A stretch of DNA of 23,698 bases. Origin: Desulfococcus sp041737845 (lineage in GTDB: Bacteria > Desulfobacterota > Desulfobacteria > Desulfobacterales > Desulfococcaceae). The position numbers and the translations under genes were made by a program. The notes under the pieces are model-generated. The model made no database searches. It saw only the letters and a list, made by a program, of their open reading frames with translations, and had not been told where the DNA came from. The number at the start of each line of letters is the position of its first letter. Positions within the stretch are counted from its first letter, which is position 1. The stretch is from the NCBI RefSeq assembly GCF_041737845.1, contig NZ_JBGSQX010000168.1, forward strand, positions 1 through 23,698, written 5' to 3'. This document shows positions 7,123 to 14,684 of this stretch, one piece after another.

Positions 7123-7929
7123 GTGGCAAAACCCAAGAACGCCATGGAAATCTTTCAGGTGCTCGACAAGTCCAACTGCAGGGAGTGCATGGAGAAAACC
7201 TGCATGGCCTTTGCCGGGGCCGTCTACCTGGGCCGCAGAAAAATCGAGGAATGCCCGAGGCTCGACGGGGAGACCCTTGCGCGCTTCTCGGACAGGCCCG
7301 AATCCGAACCCGGTATCGAGCAGAACCGGGATGACTACCTGAAGGAGCTGAGGGAACAGGTTGCCGGGACCGATCTCTCAGCACGCGCAGACCGGCTGGG
7401 CGGGCAGTTTTCCGGCGGCCGCCTGACCCTCAAGGTCCTTGGCAAGGACTTCAGCGTAGACCGCGCCGGAAATCTCTCGGCGGATATCCACGTCAATCCT
7501 TGGGTGGCGATCCCTTTTCTCGATTACGTCCTGAAGGGTTCGGGGCTTGATGCCTCCGGACGGTGGGTGTCGTTTCGGGAGCTGAAAGACGGACAGGAGC
7601 GGTATCCTCTCTTCCAGAAGCGGTGCGAGGGGGCCATGAAACTGGTGGCCGACGGATATACCGCGCTGTTTGACGATCTGGTTCACATCTTCGGCGGACG
7701 GCAGGTCCCGGAGCAGTTTGAATCGGATATCTCCGTGGTCCTGCATCCCCTTCCGAAATTCCCCATCATGATATGCTACTGGCAGCCCGACGACGGCCTT
7801 GAATCCAGCATCAACCTCTTTTTCGACGAAACGGCGGCCGGGAACCTGGAGATCGGGTCGATTTTTTCACTGGGAGCGGGGCTGGCGCAGATGTTCGAGC
7901 GCCTGGCGCAGCGGCACGGATTCTCCTGA
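7123..7929 (+). CDS. DUF3786 protein with N-terminal Fe-S-type Cys cluster
   Basis: A 268-residue protein from a GTG at 7123, chosen because GGGAGG lies eight bases upstream. The N-terminus carries CRECMEKTCMAFAGA followed by EECPRL, the four-cysteine spacing of the small [4Fe-4S] domain found in the corrinoid iron-sulfur protein large subunit and in other anaerobe proteins. The remainder matches the DUF3786 pattern (NPWVAIPFLDYVLKGSG, WVSFRELKDG, then a C-terminal ISVVLHPLPKFPIMICYWQPDDG). DUF3786 proteins are typical of strict anaerobes and their role is unknown, possibly linked to corrinoid or C1 metabolism. It has no operon partner here. An in-frame ATG at 7030 would add 31 residues with two more cysteines. 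Confidence 0.85.
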   Translation: MAKPKNAMEIFQVLDKSNCRECMEKTCMAFAGAVYLGRRKIEECPRLDGETLARFSDRPESEPGIEQNRDDYLKELREQVAGTDLSARADRLGGQFSGGRLTLKVLGKDFSVDRAGNLSADIHVNPWVAIPFLDYVLKGSGLDASGRWVSFRELKDGQERYPLFQKRCEGAMKLVADGYTALFDDLVHIFGGRQVPEQFESDISVVLHPLPKFPIMICYWQPDDGLESSINLFFDETAAGNLEIGSIFSLGAGLAQMFERLAQRHGFS

Positions 7930-8021
7930 GACCGGCCGCCCTTGTCGGCAAGCAGACCTTCCGTGCCCCCGCCGGATAAGAAATCAGACCGTCCGTGTTC
8001 TTTCGGTTGGTGTTTTGGGGC

Positions 8022-8049
8022 TTGAAAAAAATGTTTCCGATGATATAAT
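8022..8049 (+). promoter_or_regulatory. Sigma70-like promoter upstream of the repeat element
   Basis: TTGAAA (8022-8027) and a consensus TATAAT (8044-8049) are 16 bases apart. Transcription would begin near 8056 and run through the inverted-repeat element into the DUF1992 gene. The rest of 7930-8021 shows nothing notable. Confidence 0.65.
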
Positions 8050-8086
8050 TGTTAAAATTCGATATGGCCTTACCCATCGACGTTCA

Positions 8087-8211
8087 GACGGTTTTGTAAA
8101 AAAGGCCGAGACCAGGGCTTGCGAATCCCGAGAAATGAGGGGTGATTATCGTAGCCCCCGGTGACGGGGGAGGCAGCGTAACGCAGATATCGGCCTTTTT
8201 TCGAAACCGTC
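8087..8211. mobile_element. 125-bp inverted-repeat (MITE-like) element
   Basis: The ends form a long stem. Bases 8087-8109 pair with 8190-8211 over 22 positions with one G-T wobble and one bulged T; each arm consists of GACGGTTT, an A6 (or T6) run and GGCCGA. Inside, CCCCCG-GTGA-CGGGGG (about 8155-8170) forms a GNRA-capped hairpin. From memory, arms of the type GACGGTTTCGTAAAAA occur in dispersed repeats of Desulfobacterales genomes. No coding sequence and no clear target duplication are seen. The right arm ending in T6 could also act as a terminator within the DUF1992 leader. Confidence 0.6.
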
Positions 8212-8237
8212 AAATGTTATTTTCCGGCAGCGTACCT

Positions 8238-8636
8238 ATGCTTACTGGATTTGAAAAGATTATCGAGGAACGGATTCGAGCGGCCCAGATGAAAGGGGAG
8301 TTCGATAATCTCCCGGGCTCCGGAAAACCGCTTGTCTTTGAAGATGACGGCCATATCCCCGAAGACCTCCGCCTGGCGCACAAGATTCTGAAGAACGCCG
8401 ACTGTCTTCCCCCCGAGATCGAACTCAAGAAGGAAATCCTGAAAACGGAAGACCTGCTGGCCGGCATGGCGGATACGGCCGAAAAATACCATGTGATGAA
8501 AAAACTCAATTTTTTGATCATGAAATTGAATTCCATGCGGAATTCCAACGTGGTCTTCGAGGTTCCCCAGATATACCTGGGAAAGATGACCGAACGTATA
8601 ACCCCCAAAAAGCAGGCAAAAAAAGCAGTTCCCTGA
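8238..8636 (+). CDS. DUF1992 (DnaJ homologue subfamily C member 28-like domain) protein
   Basis: A 132-residue protein of the DUF1992 family. It starts MLTGFEKIIEERIRAAQMKG and contains GEFDNLPGSGKPLVFEDD, HIPEDLRLAHKILKNADCLPPEIELKKEI and LNFLIMKLNSMR, all typical of this family. In bacteria it stands alone without a J domain; its role is unknown. The ATG at 8238 was chosen because family members begin with this ML-GFEKI sequence; in-frame starts at 8214 and 8142 would translate part of the repeat element. No good ribosome site precedes 8238, perhaps because the repeat inserted into the leader. Confidence 0.88.
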   Translation: MLTGFEKIIEERIRAAQMKGEFDNLPGSGKPLVFEDDGHIPEDLRLAHKILKNADCLPPEIELKKEILKTEDLLAGMADTAEKYHVMKKLNFLIMKLNSMRNSNVVFEVPQIYLGKMTERITPKKQAKKAVP

Positions 8637-8651
8637 AGGAAACAACCATCG

Positions 8652-9173
8652 ATGAATCCCCATCGCAAAAAACAGAAAATCGATCCGCAACCGGAAAAAA
8701 ACGGTATTTTCAAGGGGGTGGCGGCCGCCTACATGATCCTCATCCTGCACGCCCTGTTTATCGCATTGGTGGGCTGCCTGGTCCTCTTTTTCCGGGGCAT
8801 GGTCCACTACATGCTGTGGATATTCATCGGCGGCACGGCCCTGATCACCTTTTCCGGCTACCGCGTCTACAGGCGGATGAAGCAGGAACACCGGAATCTG
8901 TCGGAGCTGCTCCGGCTGCCCATGCTGGGGGGCAACAGCATCGAGGTGAGCTTTCTGGGCGGCGTGGCGTCGGTCAAGGTCGAGAACCCAGGCGCCAGAG
9001 CGCTTCCCATGGGCGGCGGCGCTTCCGGGATGCCCCGGCAGCTTGAGGCGCCCCGCCTGTCCCGCGTCCATGAACTGACCGAGCTGGCAAGGCTGTTTGA
9101 AAATGATCTGATTACCCGGGAAGAATACGAGATATCCAAAAAACACATTATCGAGGGTATTGCCGGCCTATGA
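8652..9173 (+). CDS. Membrane protein with C-terminal SHOCT domain
   Basis: A 173-residue protein with two predicted membrane helices (about 24-48, AAAYMILILHALFIALVGCLVLFF, and about 54-71, MLWIFIGGTALITFSGY), a basic cytoplasmic stretch and a glycine-rich linker. It ends in a SHOCT-type motif, ELARLFENDLITREEYEISKK, at about 148-168. SHOCT segments are short helical pairs thought to mediate oligomer or partner binding. GAAGGA lies upstream of the ATG. The stop overlaps the ddl start (ATGA at 9170-9173), so it is translationally coupled to ddl. Function unknown. Confidence 0.85.
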   Translation: MNPHRKKQKIDPQPEKNGIFKGVAAAYMILILHALFIALVGCLVLFFRGMVHYMLWIFIGGTALITFSGYRVYRRMKQEHRNLSELLRLPMLGGNSIEVSFLGGVASVKVENPGARALPMGGGASGMPRQLEAPRLSRVHELTELARLFENDLITREEYEISKKHIIEGIAGL

Positions 9174-10120
9174 AAAAGATGACCATCGCACTGATCTCGG
9201 GAGGGGTCTCCTCGGAGCGCGAGGTGTCGCTGAAAAGCGGGCGGCAGGTGTTCGAGGCCCTGGACAGGGCAAAATACACGGTGCTTCAATATGATCCCAA
9301 GACGGATCTTCAAAAGCTCATGGCCGATGCCCCGACCATCGACGCGGCCCTCATCATCCTCCACGGCCCCTTCGGCGAGGACGGCACGGTCCAGGGCATG
9401 CTCGATCTCCTGGGGATTCCCTACCAGGGCGCCGGGGTATTGGGAAGCGCCCTGGCCATGAACAAGCTCGCCGCCAAAAGGCTGTATGAAAATGCCGGAC
9501 TGCGGGTGCCGCCTTACGTCTGCGTCGACCGGAAGGGGTCTCTGGATGTGGATGCCTGCATCGACCGGCTGGGGCTGCCCCTGGTGATCAAGCCGGTCAG
9601 CGGCGGATCCAGCATCGGCATGTCCATCGTCAAAAGCCGTCAAGCCCTTGAACCCGCCGTGGAAAAAGCCTTTCTGTACGACCGGTCGGTCATGGTGGAG
9701 TCCTTCATCCAAGGGACTGAAATCACGGTGGGGGTCATCGGCAACGACACCCTGGAGGCCCTTCCCCCGATCGAGATCGTGCCCGGAGAGGGGTACGAAT
9801 TCTTCGACTACGAGGCCAAGTATACCGCGGGCGCCACCCGGGAGATCTGCCCGGCCAGGATCGACCGGGCCTTGACCGAAAAGGTCCAGCACTGCGCCAG
9901 GATGGCCCACGAGGCTCTGTTCCTGAGAGGATACAGCCGGACGGACTTTATCCTGAAAGACGGCGAATTCCATGTCCTGGAAACGAACACCATTCCCGGC
10001 ATGACCCCCACCAGCCTCCTGCCCCAGGCGGCCCAAGCCGCGGGGATTTCCTTCAGCCTGCTCCTCGACAGGCTCATCACCCTGAGTATCGAGGATCATC
10101 AGCATCGCAAGACAGCCTGA
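9170..10120 (+). CDS. ddl: D-alanine--D-alanine ligase
   Basis: A 316-residue ATP-grasp ligase that makes the D-Ala-D-Ala dipeptide for peptidoglycan. Visible blocks are the N-terminal ISGGVSSEREVSLKSG, HGPFGEDGTVQGMLDLLGIP, ATP-binding LVIKPVSGGSSIGMSIV, MVESFIQGTEITVGVIG and the Mg-binding C-terminal block YSRTDFILKDGEFHVLETNTIPGMTPTSL. Length is normal. It starts within the stop of the SHOCT gene and lies 61 bases before purD-purE, away from any mur/fts cluster, so it appears to be a housekeeping gene in a mixed operon. Confidence 0.95.
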   Translation: MKKMTIALISGGVSSEREVSLKSGRQVFEALDRAKYTVLQYDPKTDLQKLMADAPTIDAALIILHGPFGEDGTVQGMLDLLGIPYQGAGVLGSALAMNKLAAKRLYENAGLRVPPYVCVDRKGSLDVDACIDRLGLPLVIKPVSGGSSIGMSIVKSRQALEPAVEKAFLYDRSVMVESFIQGTEITVGVIGNDTLEALPPIEIVPGEGYEFFDYEAKYTAGATREICPARIDRALTEKVQHCARMAHEALFLRGYSRTDFILKDGEFHVLETNTIPGMTPTSLLPQAAQAAGISFSLLLDRLITLSIEDHQHRKTA

Positions 10121-10181
10121 AGGGATGACGGCTGACATTCCGGGATCCGCCGCGTGTGGAGTCCCCCCGACGGAGGTGCGT

Positions 10182-11957
10182 ATGAAAGTCCTGGTTATCG
10201 GCAGCGGCGGAAGGGAGCATGCCCTGGTCTGGAAGATCCGCCAGAGCCCTGTGGTTAAAAAGATCTATTGCGCGCCCGGCAACGGGGGCATCGCCGGGAT
10301 GGCCGAGTGCGTCCCCATCGAAGCCGGCGATATCGACGGGCTGCTGGCCTTCGCCCGGTCGGAAAAGATCGACCTGACGGTGGTCGGCCCGGAAGACCCC
10401 CTGTCCCGGGGGATCGTGGACATCTTCGAAGCGGCGGGGCTCAAGGTCTTCGGGGCATCTCGGAAGGCCGCGGAGTTGGAGGCCAGCAAGTCCTTTGCCA
10501 AGGACCTCATGATGCGCCACGGCATCCCCACCGCCAGGGGCGAGACCTTCACCAGCTACAAGAAGGCCGAGGCATTTGTCAGAAAGATCGGTGCGCCGGT
10601 GGTCGTCAAGGCCGACGGCCTGGCCGCGGGAAAGGGCGTCATCGTCTGCGCCACGGAAAAGGAGGCCCTGGAGGCCCTTAAAACCATCATGGTGGACCGG
10701 GCCTTCGGGGATGCCGGGAGCCGTGCCGTCGTGGAGGAGTGCCTCACCGGCGAAGAGGCGTCGTTTCTGGCCTTCACCGACGGGAAAACCGTGCTGCCGC
10801 TGCCTTCCTCCCAGGACCACAAGCCGGTCTACGACGACGACAAAGGTCCCAACACCGGCGGCATGGGGGCCTATTCCCCCGCGCCCGTCATCGACCGCTA
10901 CATGCACGAGCGGATCATGCAGGAGATCATGATCCCGACGGTCCGGGCCATGGCCGCCGAAGGCCGTCCCTACAAGGGCGTGCTGTATGCCGGGCTGATG
11001 ATCGACAGGGACCGGATCCGGGTCCTGGAGTTCAACGCCCGCTTCGGCGACCCCGAAGCCCAGCCCCTCCTGATGCGGATGAAAAACGACATCGTGCCCG
11101 TCATGGAGGCCGTGATCGAGGGCCGCCTGGACAAATGCCGTCTCGATATCGACGACCGGGCCACGGTCTGCGTTGTCATGGCCTCGGGCGGATACCCCGG
11201 GACTTACAAAAAAGGCATTCCCATATCCGGGCTGGAGAGCGTGGGGCGCATGAAAGACGTTTTTGTGTTCCATGCCGGGACAAGGGCCGATGAAAAGGGC
11301 GGCATCGCGGCCAGCGGCGGTCGGGTCCTGGGGGTCACGGCCATCGGCGACACGGTCAAGGAGGCCATCACCCGGGCCTACAAGGCGGCGGCCAAGATTT
11401 CGTGGAAGGACGCCCACTTCCGCAAGGATATCGGCATGAAGGCCCTGAAGCGTTTCGAGGCCGCCCCCAGGGTGGGCATCATCATGGGCAGCGACTCGGA
11501 CCTGGGGGTCATGGAAGGGGCCGTGGCCATGCTGAAGAAATTCGGCATCTCCTACGAGATGACCGTGGCATCGGCGCATCGGAGCCCTGAAAAGGCCGTA
11601 GCTTTCGCCGGCGGCGCCAGGGCGAGGGGGATGCAGGTGATCATCGCGGGCGCGGGCCACGCGGCCCATCTGGCCGGGGTCCTGGCGGCCCACACCACCC
11701 TGCCCGTGATCGGGGTGCCCATCGACTCCTCGTGCCTCCAGGGCATGGATGCGCTCCTCTCGACGGTCCAGATGCCCCCGGGCATCCCCGTCGCAACCGT
11801 CTCCATCGGCAAGCCCGGCGCCAGAAACGCGGGCATCCTGGCGGCTCAGATGATCGCCCTGTCGGACCCCGGGGTCGCGGCCCTGCTCGAGGCCTTCAAG
11901 GCCGACATGGCCCGGGAGGTCGATGCAAAGTCGGAGAAGCTGGCGAAATTTGTCTGA
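10182..11957 (+). CDS. purD: PurD-PurE fusion: GAR synthetase and N5-CAIR mutase
   Basis: A 591-residue protein that joins two purine-pathway enzymes. Residues 1 to about 425 are PurD (phosphoribosylamine-glycine ligase): VLVIGSGGREHALVW, VVVKADGLAAGKGVIVC, PNTGGMGAYSPAP and LEFNARFGDPEAQPLL. Residues 430-591 are a complete class I PurE: VGIIMGSDSD, SAHRSP with His466, and GAGHAAHLAG with His496, followed by VPVATVSIGKPGARNAG-like sequence. In the usual PurE the loop reads GAGGAAHLPG. The start at 10182 has CGGAGG upstream; an in-frame ATG at 10125 would add 19 unlikely residues. There is no internal stop or frameshift between the halves. The 3' end overlaps the YrdC gene. Confidence 0.93.
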   Translation: MKVLVIGSGGREHALVWKIRQSPVVKKIYCAPGNGGIAGMAECVPIEAGDIDGLLAFARSEKIDLTVVGPEDPLSRGIVDIFEAAGLKVFGASRKAAELEASKSFAKDLMMRHGIPTARGETFTSYKKAEAFVRKIGAPVVVKADGLAAGKGVIVCATEKEALEALKTIMVDRAFGDAGSRAVVEECLTGEEASFLAFTDGKTVLPLPSSQDHKPVYDDDKGPNTGGMGAYSPAPVIDRYMHERIMQEIMIPTVRAMAAEGRPYKGVLYAGLMIDRDRIRVLEFNARFGDPEAQPLLMRMKNDIVPVMEAVIEGRLDKCRLDIDDRATVCVVMASGGYPGTYKKGIPISGLESVGRMKDVFVFHAGTRADEKGGIAASGGRVLGVTAIGDTVKEAITRAYKAAAKISWKDAHFRKDIGMKALKRFEAAPRVGIIMGSDSDLGVMEGAVAMLKKFGISYEMTVASAHRSPEKAVAFAGGARARGMQVIIAGAGHAAHLAGVLAAHTTLPVIGVPIDSSCLQGMDALLSTVQMPPGIPVATVSIGKPGARNAGILAAQMIALSDPGVAALLEAFKADMAREVDAKSEKLAKFV

Positions 11958-12612
11958 CGCAAGGACCCTCGACGTTACGGACCCCGCAAGCCCGTCCGCC
12001 CGGGAAGCGATCCTCGAGGCGGCCGCCCGGATCCGGTCGGGCGGGGTGGTGGTGTTTCCCACCCGCTGCCTGTACGGGCTGGGGGCAAATGCTCTTGACC
12101 CGGAGGCGGTCGGCCGGGTGTTTGACATCAAACTGCGGCCCCAGGACAAGCCGATCCTGGTTCTGGTCCACCGGATGAGCGATGTGGAACGGCTCGCCCG
12201 GCGCATCCCCGCCTGCGCCCGCCGGATCATGGAGAAGTTCTGGCCCGGCGGCGTCACCCTGGTGTTCGAGGCGGGCCCCGGGGTCTCCCCCTTGCTCACC
12301 GCCGGCTCCGGGAGGATCGGCATCCGGCTCTGCGGCCATCCCGCGGCAAAAACCCTCGCGGAGGCCGCCGGAGCCCCCATCACCGGCACCAGCGCCAACG
12401 TGTCGGGCCTTCCGGCCTGCGCCGACACCTCCAAATTGGATCCCCGGATCGCGGCGTCGGTGGATCTCATCCTGGATGCCGGGCCCCTTGCAGGCGGCGT
12501 CGGCTCCACCGTCGTCGACGTGACCGAGGACCGCCCGCGAATCCTGAGGGACGGGGCGGTTTCGGCCGAGCGGATCCTGGCCGTCGCCGCATTCCCCGCG
12601 CAAACTGGTTGA
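11923..12612 (+). CDS. L-threonylcarbamoyladenylate synthase (Sua5/YrdC/TsaC)
   Basis: A 229-residue YrdC-domain protein that makes threonylcarbamoyl-AMP for the t6A37 modification of tRNAs reading ANN codons. Key blocks are GGVVVFPTRCLYGLGANALD, IKLRPQDKPILVLV, FWPGGVTLVFE, GRIGIRLCGHPAAKTLAEAAGAPITGTSANVSG and GGVGSTVVDVT. It has the YrdC domain but no extra Sua5 C-terminal domain. The ATG at 11923 lies inside the end of purD-purE (35-base overlap) with GGGAGG just upstream; a TTG at about 11949 is an alternative. The stop overlaps the -35 box of the tRNA-Leu promoter. Confidence 0.92.
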   Translation: MQSRRSWRNLSDARTLDVTDPASPSAREAILEAAARIRSGGVVVFPTRCLYGLGANALDPEAVGRVFDIKLRPQDKPILVLVHRMSDVERLARRIPACARRIMEKFWPGGVTLVFEAGPGVSPLLTAGSGRIGIRLCGHPAAKTLAEAAGAPITGTSANVSGLPACADTSKLDPRIAASVDLILDAGPLAGGVGSTVVDVTEDRPRILRDGAVSAERILAVAAFPAQTG

Positions 12613-12637
12613 CAATTTCCCCGAATTTAACTATTAG
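12609..12637 (+). promoter_or_regulatory. Promoter of tRNA-Leu
   Basis: A consensus TTGACA (12609-12614) and TATTAG (12632-12637) are separated by exactly 17 bases, ending 12 bases before the tRNA. The -35 overlaps the stop codon of the YrdC gene. Confidence 0.75.
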
Positions 12638-12649
12638 AGACAAACCTTC

Positions 12650-12736
12650 GCCGGGGTGGTGAAACAGGTAGACGCAGAGGACTCAAAATCCTCCGACCGC
12701 AAGGTCATGTCGGTTCGATTCCGACTCCCGGCACCA
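12650..12736 (+). tRNA. tRNA-Leu (anticodon CAA)
   Basis: An 87-base class II tRNA with the CCA end encoded (12734-12736). The acceptor GCCGGGG pairs with TCCCGGC, the D loop has the usual GGTAG, and the anticodon stem GAGGA/TCCTC encloses CTCAAAA with anticodon CAA at 12684-12686, reading UUG. A long variable arm (CGACC/GGTCATG) and a T arm GTCGG-TTCGATT-CCGAC complete it. It has its own promoter and terminator. The accessory patch begins just downstream, and tRNA-Leu genes are common integration sites. Confidence 0.97.
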
Positions 12737-12747
12737 AAGAAAATCAG

Positions 12748-12779
12748 GGAGTTAGCCTTTTCGGCTGGCTCCTTTTTTT
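12748..12779 (+). terminator. Intrinsic terminator of tRNA-Leu
   Basis: GGAGTTAGCC pairs over ten positions (two G-T) with GGCTGGCTCC across a TTTTC loop and is followed by seven T. Confidence 0.9.
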
Positions 12780-12843
12780 GTGGGAGAGGGGTGACTATCG
12801 CGTTTCTGCTGCCGCATTCTAATTCTCAAACTTGTACCTATAG

Positions 12844-13067
12844 ACAACCTATCCAGTTTGCTATAAATATTTCTCGAACAAGGATGAAGAGATTTATGCG
12901 GCATTGGCGTTGCCGGGCGGGGGATATGGGATTCGCCCACATCTTTTCTTGAAATCACGGAGGCGTATTTAATAGACGAGATACGAGGCGATACCAGGCC
13001 ACCGAAAAATTGGCCGCCTGAATTGGAAATGCGGGAGAACGAGCCCGGTTCAGGAGAAGATCGATAA
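12844..13067 (+). pseudogene. Frameshifted C-terminal remnant of an unknown gene
   Basis: Two reading frames join into one plausible protein tail. The first (from 12844, after a stop at 12841) ends ...EEIYAALALPGGGYGIRPHLF; the second continues LEITEAYLIDEIRGDTRPP and ends at TAA 13065-13067. Restoring one T in the TTTT run near 12943-12946 would make them continuous. The stop overlaps the ATG of the following BrxF-like fragment (TAATG), as in a real operon. There is no start codon, so only the 3' end survives. I cannot name the family. Confidence 0.5.
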
Positions 13068-13231
13068 TGACGGATCCACTCGCCGATAGCGTTATCCGCA
13101 GAACCGGCCAGGCTGTGGCGCTTTACCACCGGCTCATCCTGCTGGCGGCGCCGGCCGGCGCTTGCAAGACTGCCGCGCTCCATGTATCTTCGTGGTTCCA
13201 TACATTAGACCCTCGTGTTGAAAGGCGTTAG
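13067..13231 (+). pseudogene. Truncated BrxF-like P-loop protein (BREX remnant)
   Basis: A 54-codon ORF from the ATG at 13067, with AGGAGA nine bases upstream and overlap with the preceding stop. The first 38 residues, in particular ALYHRLILLAAPAGACKTAAL, match my recollection of the N-terminus of BrxF, the P-loop ATPase of BREX type 3 phage-defence systems, which is about 150 residues long. The Walker A motif reads APAGACKT, with Cys where Gly is required, and after it the sequence breaks away into an unrelated tail and stops. It is therefore probably a dead, deleted copy. The family call is from memory and needs a profile search. Confidence 0.5.
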
Positions 13232-13234
13232 CAT

Positions 13235-14518
13235 ATGTTCGACACAAAAAAAGAATTACTGGCGCAAATCCGGTTGGGTGAAGACAGTCGCCTGGAATTG
13301 AAAGCAGTGACGGTTCGCGGTGACAAAGTTGCAGGGCCGCATCCGGACGGGTTGGCCGATGAGATTGCCGGATTTGCAAACAGTTCCGGCGGCGTGCTCG
13401 TTATGGGTATCGACGAGCAGACAAGGCAACCGCACGGCATGACTATTGGCGAATTGACCGTATTGGAGCATTGGCTGCTGGGTGTTTGTAACGACCGGAT
13501 CAAACCGCCTCCGCTGTGCCGCATAGAAAAATGGGAGTTGCCGGATGCCGAAGGCAATCTGGCGCCCGTCTTGAAGATAGACATCCCGCGAAGCTTGTAT
13601 GTTCATGAGAGTCCAAACGGGCATTTTCATCGCATTGGCAGCAGCAAGCGCAAAATGTCCACGGAATACATCATTCGATTGGGCCAGCAGCGCAGCCAGA
13701 CGCGCATGATCCGATTCGATGAGCAACCGGTTGTGCAGGCGTCTCTGGAAACGCTCGACCCCGCTCTCTACGAGCGGTTTCGAACGGCGCGTACGCGCGA
13801 CGAAGGACTGGATTTTCTCCAAAAGCTCGGGCTGGTCGCCATGGACGATGAGGGCGTTTCTCATCCTTCCGTGGCCGGCATCCTCATGTCCTGCCGTGAG
13901 CCGCGTGATTGGATGCCGAACGCGTTCGTTCAGGCGGTGGCCTATCGGGGGACATCACCGGCCGCAGCGGACAGCAGCCTGCCTTATCAATTGGATGCCC
14001 GGGATATTTCGGGGCCACTGGATGAGCAGATCCGCGAATCCTGCCGGTTTGTCGCAAGAAACATGAAAGTGGCCGGCGTCAAGGACCAGGGCCGAAGGGA
14101 TATTCCTCAGTATGACCTGACGGCGGTTTTCGAGGCCATGGTCAACGCCGTGGCACATCGGGACTATTCGATATATGGATCAAAAGTCAGGCTCAAAATG
14201 TTTGCAGATCGTCTGGAAATCTACTCTCCGGGGAGCATCCCGAATACCATGACGGTCGAGAGTCTCCTGTATCGACAGTCCGCCCGCAACGAGATATTGA
14301 CCAGCCTGCTGGCCAAGTGTCCTGTTCCAAACGATATCGCCTGGGTCAACACCGACCGTCGCACCCTGATGGACAAGCGGGGAGAAGGCGTGCGCATCAT
14401 CATGGAAAACAGCGAGCGGTTGTCCGGCAAACGCCCCGTGTATCGCCTGATCGACGATTCCGAGCTTCTGCTCACACTGTTTGCCGCCGGCAAGGACCAA
14501 CCGGATGCAGGCGATTGA
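13235..14518 (+). CDS. AlbA_2 / HATPase_c_4 ATP-binding protein
   Basis: A 427-residue protein. The N-terminal AlbA_2 (Schlafen-type, nucleic-acid-binding) domain spans about 1-150 with EDSRLELKAV, DEIAGFANSSGGVLVMGID and KIDIPRSLYVHESPNGHFHRIGSSKRKMS. The C-terminal GHKL-type HATPase_c_4 domain begins near 295 with AVFEAMVNAVAHRDYSIYG and LEIYSPGSIP. Such proteins are often called RecG-like or transcriptional regulators and recur in phage-defence islands. Length is close to that of relatives I remember, so it looks intact. GC content is lower than in the flanking genes. It starts 3 bases after the BrxF-like remnant ends, in an operon arrangement. Confidence 0.85.
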   Translation: MFDTKKELLAQIRLGEDSRLELKAVTVRGDKVAGPHPDGLADEIAGFANSSGGVLVMGIDEQTRQPHGMTIGELTVLEHWLLGVCNDRIKPPPLCRIEKWELPDAEGNLAPVLKIDIPRSLYVHESPNGHFHRIGSSKRKMSTEYIIRLGQQRSQTRMIRFDEQPVVQASLETLDPALYERFRTARTRDEGLDFLQKLGLVAMDDEGVSHPSVAGILMSCREPRDWMPNAFVQAVAYRGTSPAAADSSLPYQLDARDISGPLDEQIRESCRFVARNMKVAGVKDQGRRDIPQYDLTAVFEAMVNAVAHRDYSIYGSKVRLKMFADRLEIYSPGSIPNTMTVESLLYRQSARNEILTSLLAKCPVPNDIAWVNTDRRTLMDKRGEGVRIIMENSERLSGKRPVYRLIDDSELLLTLFAAGKDQPDAGD

Positions 14519-14657
14519 TGGGCAATGAGGCGCTCAAGAGCGAGCGCGTCGAGGCGGAAGGTCGCGGCCGACCAGGGTTGAGCCGCCCAAACCGGCACGA
14601 TGGGCTGACACGATGAATGCATTCGAAAAAAATGATTTTCCAAAAGGAAACGGCTAA
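14518..14657 (+). pseudogene. Chain of tiny start-stop-coupled ORF remnants
   Basis: A 32-codon ORF (14518-14616) starts inside the stop of the AlbA_2 gene (TGATG). Its own TGA overlaps the ATG of a 14-codon ORF, MNAFEKNDFPKGNG (14613-14657). Such tight coupling is typical of real operons, but both products are too short to be functional domains. I read them as N-terminal stubs left after downstream deletion, not as proven genes. Confidence 0.3.
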
Positions 14658-14684
14658 TGAACGGGTCAGGTTCAATTAGCCGTT
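14649..14684 (+). repeat. 14-bp hairpin at the end of the accessory patch
   Basis: AACGGCTAATGAAC pairs with GTTCAATTAGCCGTT over 14 base pairs with one bulged A and loop GGGTCAG. It is not followed by T but by AAGGAGGAAG. It marks the boundary between the defence remnant and an AT-rich spacer, and could be an end of a mobile element, a processed RNA stem or a factor-dependent terminator. Confidence 0.55.

Noticed and set aside
10077..12509. An 810-codon minus-strand open frame over purD-purE and the YrdC gene
   Set aside because: Antisense shadow of GC-rich genes; the product is repetitive in Gly, His, Asp and Arg with no domain.
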